Source of the DNA: Pontederia crassipes
Taxonomy: Eukaryota; Streptophyta; Magnoliopsida; Commelinales; Pontederiaceae
Length of the DNA stretch: 64,000 bases
Assembly (NCBI GenBank): GCA_030549335.1
Contig: CM060191.1
Span: 54,039,447-54,103,446, forward strand
Reading direction: 5' to 3'
Made by a program: the position numbers and the translations under genes
Notes under the pieces: generated by a model
The model's database searches: none
Told to the model about the DNA's origin: nothing
What the model saw: only the letters and a program-made list of their open reading frames with translations
Part shown: piece after piece, positions 59,485-64,000 of the stretch
Layout of the letters: each line of letters begins with the position of its first letter
Position numbering within the stretch: position 1 is the stretch's first letter

Positions 59485-60536
59485 GGGTTAATTCCTTAAG
59501 CCTCATATGAACTATAGCGATTTTTCGTGTCTAACCATAATATATGAACTTACAATAGGACGTCTCTAAATTATACTGCGATTTTCACTTTAGTCCATCC
59601 ATCTAGTTCTGTTAACTTTTTATTTTTTAAATATTTTTATTTATGAAATGACTAATATGCCCTCCTCCTCTCTTTTAATGTTTTAAAAACATAAAGATAA
59701 AAAACTATTTAAAAAAGATGGAGGAGGGGGGGGGGGGTGTGGTGGTGGTGTGCCCTCCATCCTCTTCTCCCTTCTGCGGCCTCGTCGGGCGCAAACGAAA
59801 GAGGAGCAACAAGCAACACAAACTTTTGTTGGAGGAGCAACAAACAACAGAAACACCAACGTGGAGAAACAAAACTATAAAACAATAAAAGTTCGGAGGA
59901 GTTTGGGGGCGTCGTTTGCTCTAGTGAAGCTCTCCAAGTACAACATGTTGTTTTGCTTAAATCCTTGCTGTGACAATAGGAGAATAGATGAAGGACCTCG
60001 AGGTCACCGGGGGAGGAAGAAAATTGAGGACTTGATCACTAAAAATAGACCTGGTCGCTGACAATGGTGACGTAGATGTTCATCTCATCACCCTACAAAG
60101 ATCATCTGCGTCACCCCACAGAATCACCTCAGATTGATCAGCAGAGGCATCCCTCGGTGAGATCTTCCGGTTGCGAAGTATGCTCGACAAAGGGGCTCCA
60201 ATCTACTCCATTGCGCAATGCTTGTTGCTACTCTTTCATCGACGCTTAGCAAGGCCATCAGAGACAGAGAAGGAGGAGGGCAACTCCCCATTTTTTTAAA
60301 ATAATATTTTTTATATTATTTATTATTATATATCATTATATCCTTTTTAAACATTAAAAGAGAGAAGGAGGCCACTTTAGTCTTTTCATAAATAGGAAAA
60401 AAAATTAAAAATAGGTAGATGGATGGACTAAAGTGGAAACCAAGGTATAATTTAGGGACAATGTATGATAAGTTCATATATTAGAATTAGATGTGCAAAA
60501 TTACTATAGTTTAGAGGAGATTTAAGGAATTAACCC
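59485..60536. mobile_element. Mutator-like element, long TIRs, 1052 bp
   Basis: The ends GGGTTAATTCCTTAA and TTAAGGAATTAACCC are perfect inverted repeats that continue with moderate identity for about 200 bases (shared CACTTTAGTCCATCCATCTA). The flanks AATATATTA (59476-59484) and AAAGTATTA (60537-60545) agree at 7 of 9 positions, compatible with an aged 9-bp duplication. The GC-richer interior (59720-60290) has a G11 run and short frames without recognised domains; captured host sequence is possible. Confidence 0.78.
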
Positions 60537-60545
60537 AAAGTATTA

Positions 60546-61900
60546 TACATACTTTACAAGAATCATACTTCCCCATCGACCTCCTCCATAATGAGACACA
60601 TCATACCATATTATTTGCTCCACAACACCACTGAAGACTTGTTCCTAGATTGCATTCACCTTCTAATTATATACTACAATCCTATTATCTTGGCTCAAAT
60701 GTGATTATTGTGTATTATATATATATGTCATTCATATGTAATAAAAGTATTATTCATATGCATAACTACTTGAGCTAAGTTGGTATAAAAGATAGCCACA
60801 CCATATCCATGTCTTCCTCTATTTCTTCTAATGCAACCAACAAAGTGATACCTCATCAACTTCCTCTCCCTTCTCTCAGCCAAGCGAGCAATGTTATCTT
60901 CACTAAGCCCACTACATCAAAATACCTTCTTTAGCTCATCCCACTTATTAATAGCATTTAATTATAAGGTTTGATTGAAAACACACCTTCTCCTCCTTAC
61001 CTTCTTTAGCTCACCCCACTTATTAATATATTGAATTAGAAGGTTTGATTGGCTTCACCATAGTACATTGCATGGAAGATTCGCTTCCACATGCCTACAA
61101 CACACCAAGTGAAATGAGACTCTTGCAATTTCCTATGAAACTTAACAATATGAAGTAGGGTGATAAATCTCTTGCACATATCTCCGACATGCGAAATTGA
61201 TTACAGGCAAGCTTGCCTCAACAAGACACCCTTTGTCCACTTGAACATGTAACACTATCATTTTCAACAATCTTATGAAGATTATTCGTTGTATTATTAT
61301 CATCTTGCAATGCTCCAGTACTATTATCGGAGATCCACATTCTATTTACAAGCCATGAAATCATGTTATCAAATAGTTGATCCATTTAAACCCTTAGGAA
61401 ATTTAACTCGATAGGAGCCACTCATTGTTACTCTTGATTTCATCTCACTCCAAGCATCTCACAATGACGTCAATAGCAAGCAAGTCCAATCGCTTAACTG
61501 TCATTTCGTCACACTAGTAAAATTTGCATTCTTTGCTACATTTATCCACTTAAACTATCCAAAGCTTTGCATATCCAATTAGTATCTATTAGAGAAATTA
61601 TTTATGAAAATTACTATCTTTTTAGTTCCATTAAAAAAAAATGTTGTAAAGGAACAAACACATGAAAGCCTCTTCTTCTCGGGCAAATTGAAGATGGCCT
61701 CTTGATGTGAAGAAATTATATTTACTTTTCATTTATGTGCAACATGCATTTGTTCTATATTTCACTATATTCTCATGCTCAGACACGCTTTATTATCAAA
61801 ATGTAACTTTTATCATTTCTTCACATTCATTTTCTAAATATTATGCATTCCTGAAATTACATTACTTGTTTTAATATTTTTTTTGTAGAAATCTCAGCCG
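60546..61900 (-). other. Degenerate retroelement-like sequence
   Basis: Minus-strand phrases such as NKWDELKKVF and SEDNIARLAERRE look like gag of an LTR retroelement, but stops are frequent and no LTR was identified. A 72-75 base block is duplicated in tandem (60926-60985 and 61000-61060, ACCTTCTTTAGCTCA(T/C)CCCA). Confidence 0.35.
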
Positions 61901-61935
61901 ATAATACATGGGGTCATGCAAGTATATACCCCCAC

Positions 61936-62860
61936 TTACACACTACATAAAGGCATACATGTGGATACCCTCACCTGAGCATTTAGACGAATTTGAGAAC
62001 AGACAACACAATTCAAGAAGACAACCTGTTCAAACCAGTAAATAGCTAGAGTGAGACACATTTCCACATCAGATGGATTCCCTTGTACAAGAGGAAGGAT
62101 GCTTCCTCTACACTTTATGGACAAATGAAAACAAAATAGTAGCTCGAAAAGTTGTAAAGATAACAGCTAAGAGGGAGGCAACCAAGGAAGAGCCACAAAC
62201 ATATTTCACTTAACCCCCGTGGATTTAGTTCAGATAGCCTTCGATGAAGGTGATTCTCGCTGGAGAGGATGTTCACGGTCTCTAGATAAGGCATGCGAGC
62301 CAAGAGGTTGGGTCGATGTTAGGATATGCCAAGGAATCACTACTACCGAGATCCAGCTGATGGGAGTGCATTTAGATCTCCCCTGTTATCTAATTTTGTG
62401 AGACAATCTTATGTTTTCGAAACTTTGACCATTCATTTCGATGCCGAGATCTTCCGCCCGAGAGGGTACTCTATTCTCTAGTCATTGCATGCATGCCAAG
62501 TTCCTTCTTTCTTCGTTTGGATTATTTTTGGCTTCTTAGTGTCAGTGGCTTCTTGTGTTATCGTATGCATGTCGAGTGGTGGGAAGACGATCGAGTTGTG
62601 TTTAAAGAGTCACTGACGACTAGTGCCGAATAGGGCCGAGAGGTTTGCCCAAAGATTTCTCTACTTTCTCTCTCGAACCGAACTTAAGAAGATCCACTCG
62701 AGAGGGATTATTACTTGTCGGGACTCAGTTCAGGCCGAGAGGTTGGCTGATACCTGATGTACGTCTTAGGATTCCTCTAAGTCCGAATGTAGGCTTCTAC
62801 CGCTACTTTACAAGTTTTATCTCGATTCAAGAAACATAACTCCTAAAATAGCCCCATAAG
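61936..62860. other. Unclassified, probably LTR body
   Basis: A GC-richer stretch with repeated CCGAGAG phrases (62457, 62637, 62734). It precedes the LTR end at 63184 and may be part of the same LTR. No host gene is supported. Confidence 0.3.
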
Positions 62861-63099
62861 TCCTAGTGTTTATTTAGTCCAGTTTTAGTCCTCACTTATA
62901 TTAAAAACCCATAAAAAATAGTGTAATTACATTTGTTGTTATTTCTGGTTTGTAGTATTTTACTTTCTCACTTTAAATGATTTTGGCATACTTAGCTTTT
63001 CCTTTGGAACAATTTCAATCTATTGTTAACTATTTCACCTTTGTCCTTGTGGATCCCCTTAAATACTACACTAACTGATGTGCGGTTGCAATCTCATCG

Positions 63100-63215
63100 T
63101 GTGTGTTAAGGATTTATAAGTTTTAAAGTTTATTCAAGGTTTTTCTGTGAAGTACTCAAGTTACACATCAAACATCGTGAGTCAAGTTTTTGGCGCAATT
63201 GCATGGGGAGATTTT
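63100..63215 (+). mobile_element. LTR 3' end and primer-binding site, gypsy (Athila/Tat type)
   Basis: After GTGAGTCA (63177-63184) comes TTTTTGGCGCAATTGCATGG (63187-63206), a decayed form of the TTTGGCGCC-GTTGCCGGGGA leader found right after the 5' LTR of Athila/Tat elements. Downstream sequence to 64000 is AT-rich with TTTCAGATTTCA-type repeats, probably the element's untranslated leader. Coding parts lie outside the window. Confidence 0.6.
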
Positions 63216-63399
63216 GATTTGCACACTTGATTTTTGCTTTGGTCTAGCTAAGTCTTATTTATACGATCATTGTTTATATCTCACCATTTGTGAATTTTTT
63301 GCTTACTTATAGTTTAGCTAATTTTTTTTATTTTTGCTTAAAGTAGATTTAACTATCTGCATTTTTTCTCTAATTGTTTATAGTAGTTTTCACTTAGAT

Positions 63400-64000
63400 C
63401 ATGAAGTTATCATCTTCAATCCTTGTTTTCTGCATTTTTTATTTTGACTTTTTCAAACTTCATATTCTGCACTTAAGTTACAAAGTACCTATTAAGTTTT
63501 CCTAGTGATACACACGTCATATTTCATATCTTAAGTTTCAGATTTCAAAGTTAGATTTATGCTTATATCATAAAAATTATATTTTAAGTCTTTATCGTGC
63601 AAAAATATTTCTAAACATACATCATTATGCTAATGTATATCTTGAACATTGTTGAACATACCTTACTGATTGCTGAAATTGCAAACAATTATATCCTAAA
63701 CATACATTCGTATACACATTGCTAAAATTGCTGAACACATCTTGCAAAAACATGTCTTTTTATACTTATATCCTGAATTTTTTATTTCAGATTTCAATTG
63801 TTTTTGCACTTATTCTATAATCCAAAATATCTATTATGCAAAAATATTATTGAACATGCATTCTTTTGATATTTGAATATTTATATCAAATATCATATTT
63901 CAGATATTAGATTTCATATGTTAGGTTTCAGATTTCAAATTTCAAATTCTAGATTTCATATTTCATATTTCTGATTTCAATTTTTTTTGCACTTATTATA
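63400..64000. repeat. AT-rich TTTCAGATTT-type simple repeats
   Basis: Phrases such as CATATTTCAGATTTCA, CTGAACAC and ATTATGCAAAAATAT recur irregularly, most densely after 63880. No coding sequence. Confidence 0.4.

Overview
The window is nuclear DNA of a flowering plant, most likely a monocot. The signs are multi-exon genes with GT-AG introns, a Pol III tRNA remnant, dense transposon cover and a block of plastid DNA transferred to the nucleus. Genus is not determined; Zingiberales or a related monocot group would fit but is a guess.

Only three protein genes look intact. (1) A CASP-like four-helix membrane protein, 3 exons, + strand, 2263-3361. (2) A NAC transcription factor of the NAC1/NAC21-22 clade, 3 exons, - strand, 10442-14045, with a recognisable miR164 target site in its last exon. 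(3) A single-exon DUF1645 protein, + strand, 48259-49548. A fourth locus at about 18.8-21.2 kb (- strand) keeps exon-like pieces whose C-terminus resembles METTL25/RRNAD1-type methyltransferase-like proteins, with a frameshift; it may be a decayed gene.

Transposons fill most of the rest. Between 4.85 and 9.92 kb lies a nested stack: a Mutator-like element (long terminal inverted repeats, 9-bp target duplication with one mismatch) holds an LTR-like sequence and a complete non-autonomous CACTA element (13-bp perfect termini, GAA target duplication). From 18.1 to 24.5 kb there are two SINEs of one family with perfect 16-17 bp target duplications, a third tRNA-derived SINE, a Ty3/gypsy 5' end and a copia-type LTR. 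Other elements are a hAT-like element (29.5-30.1 kb), a long hairpin with doubled terminal repeats (33.2-34.4 kb), a foldback (43.7-44.1 kb), a Ty1/copia element lacking reverse transcriptase (54.2-58.5 kb), two further long-TIR elements (58.7-60.5 kb) and a gypsy LTR end with primer-binding site near 63.2 kb.

From about 38.2 to 43.1 kb is a mosaic of at least a dozen plastid fragments (trnN spacer, ycf2, psaA, petA, cemA, ycf2, ycf1, ndhF, psaA, atpA, trnQ, rpoB, inverted-repeat spacer), shuffled in order and orientation relative to any plastome, and joined at short microhomologies. None of these copies is a complete gene.

The genes do not form a pathway; this is a gene-poor, repeat-rich stretch. 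The most unusual structures are the plastid mosaic, the element-within-element stack with its strand-asymmetric CCT core, and the tandem-TIR hairpin. No protein-level novel system was found.
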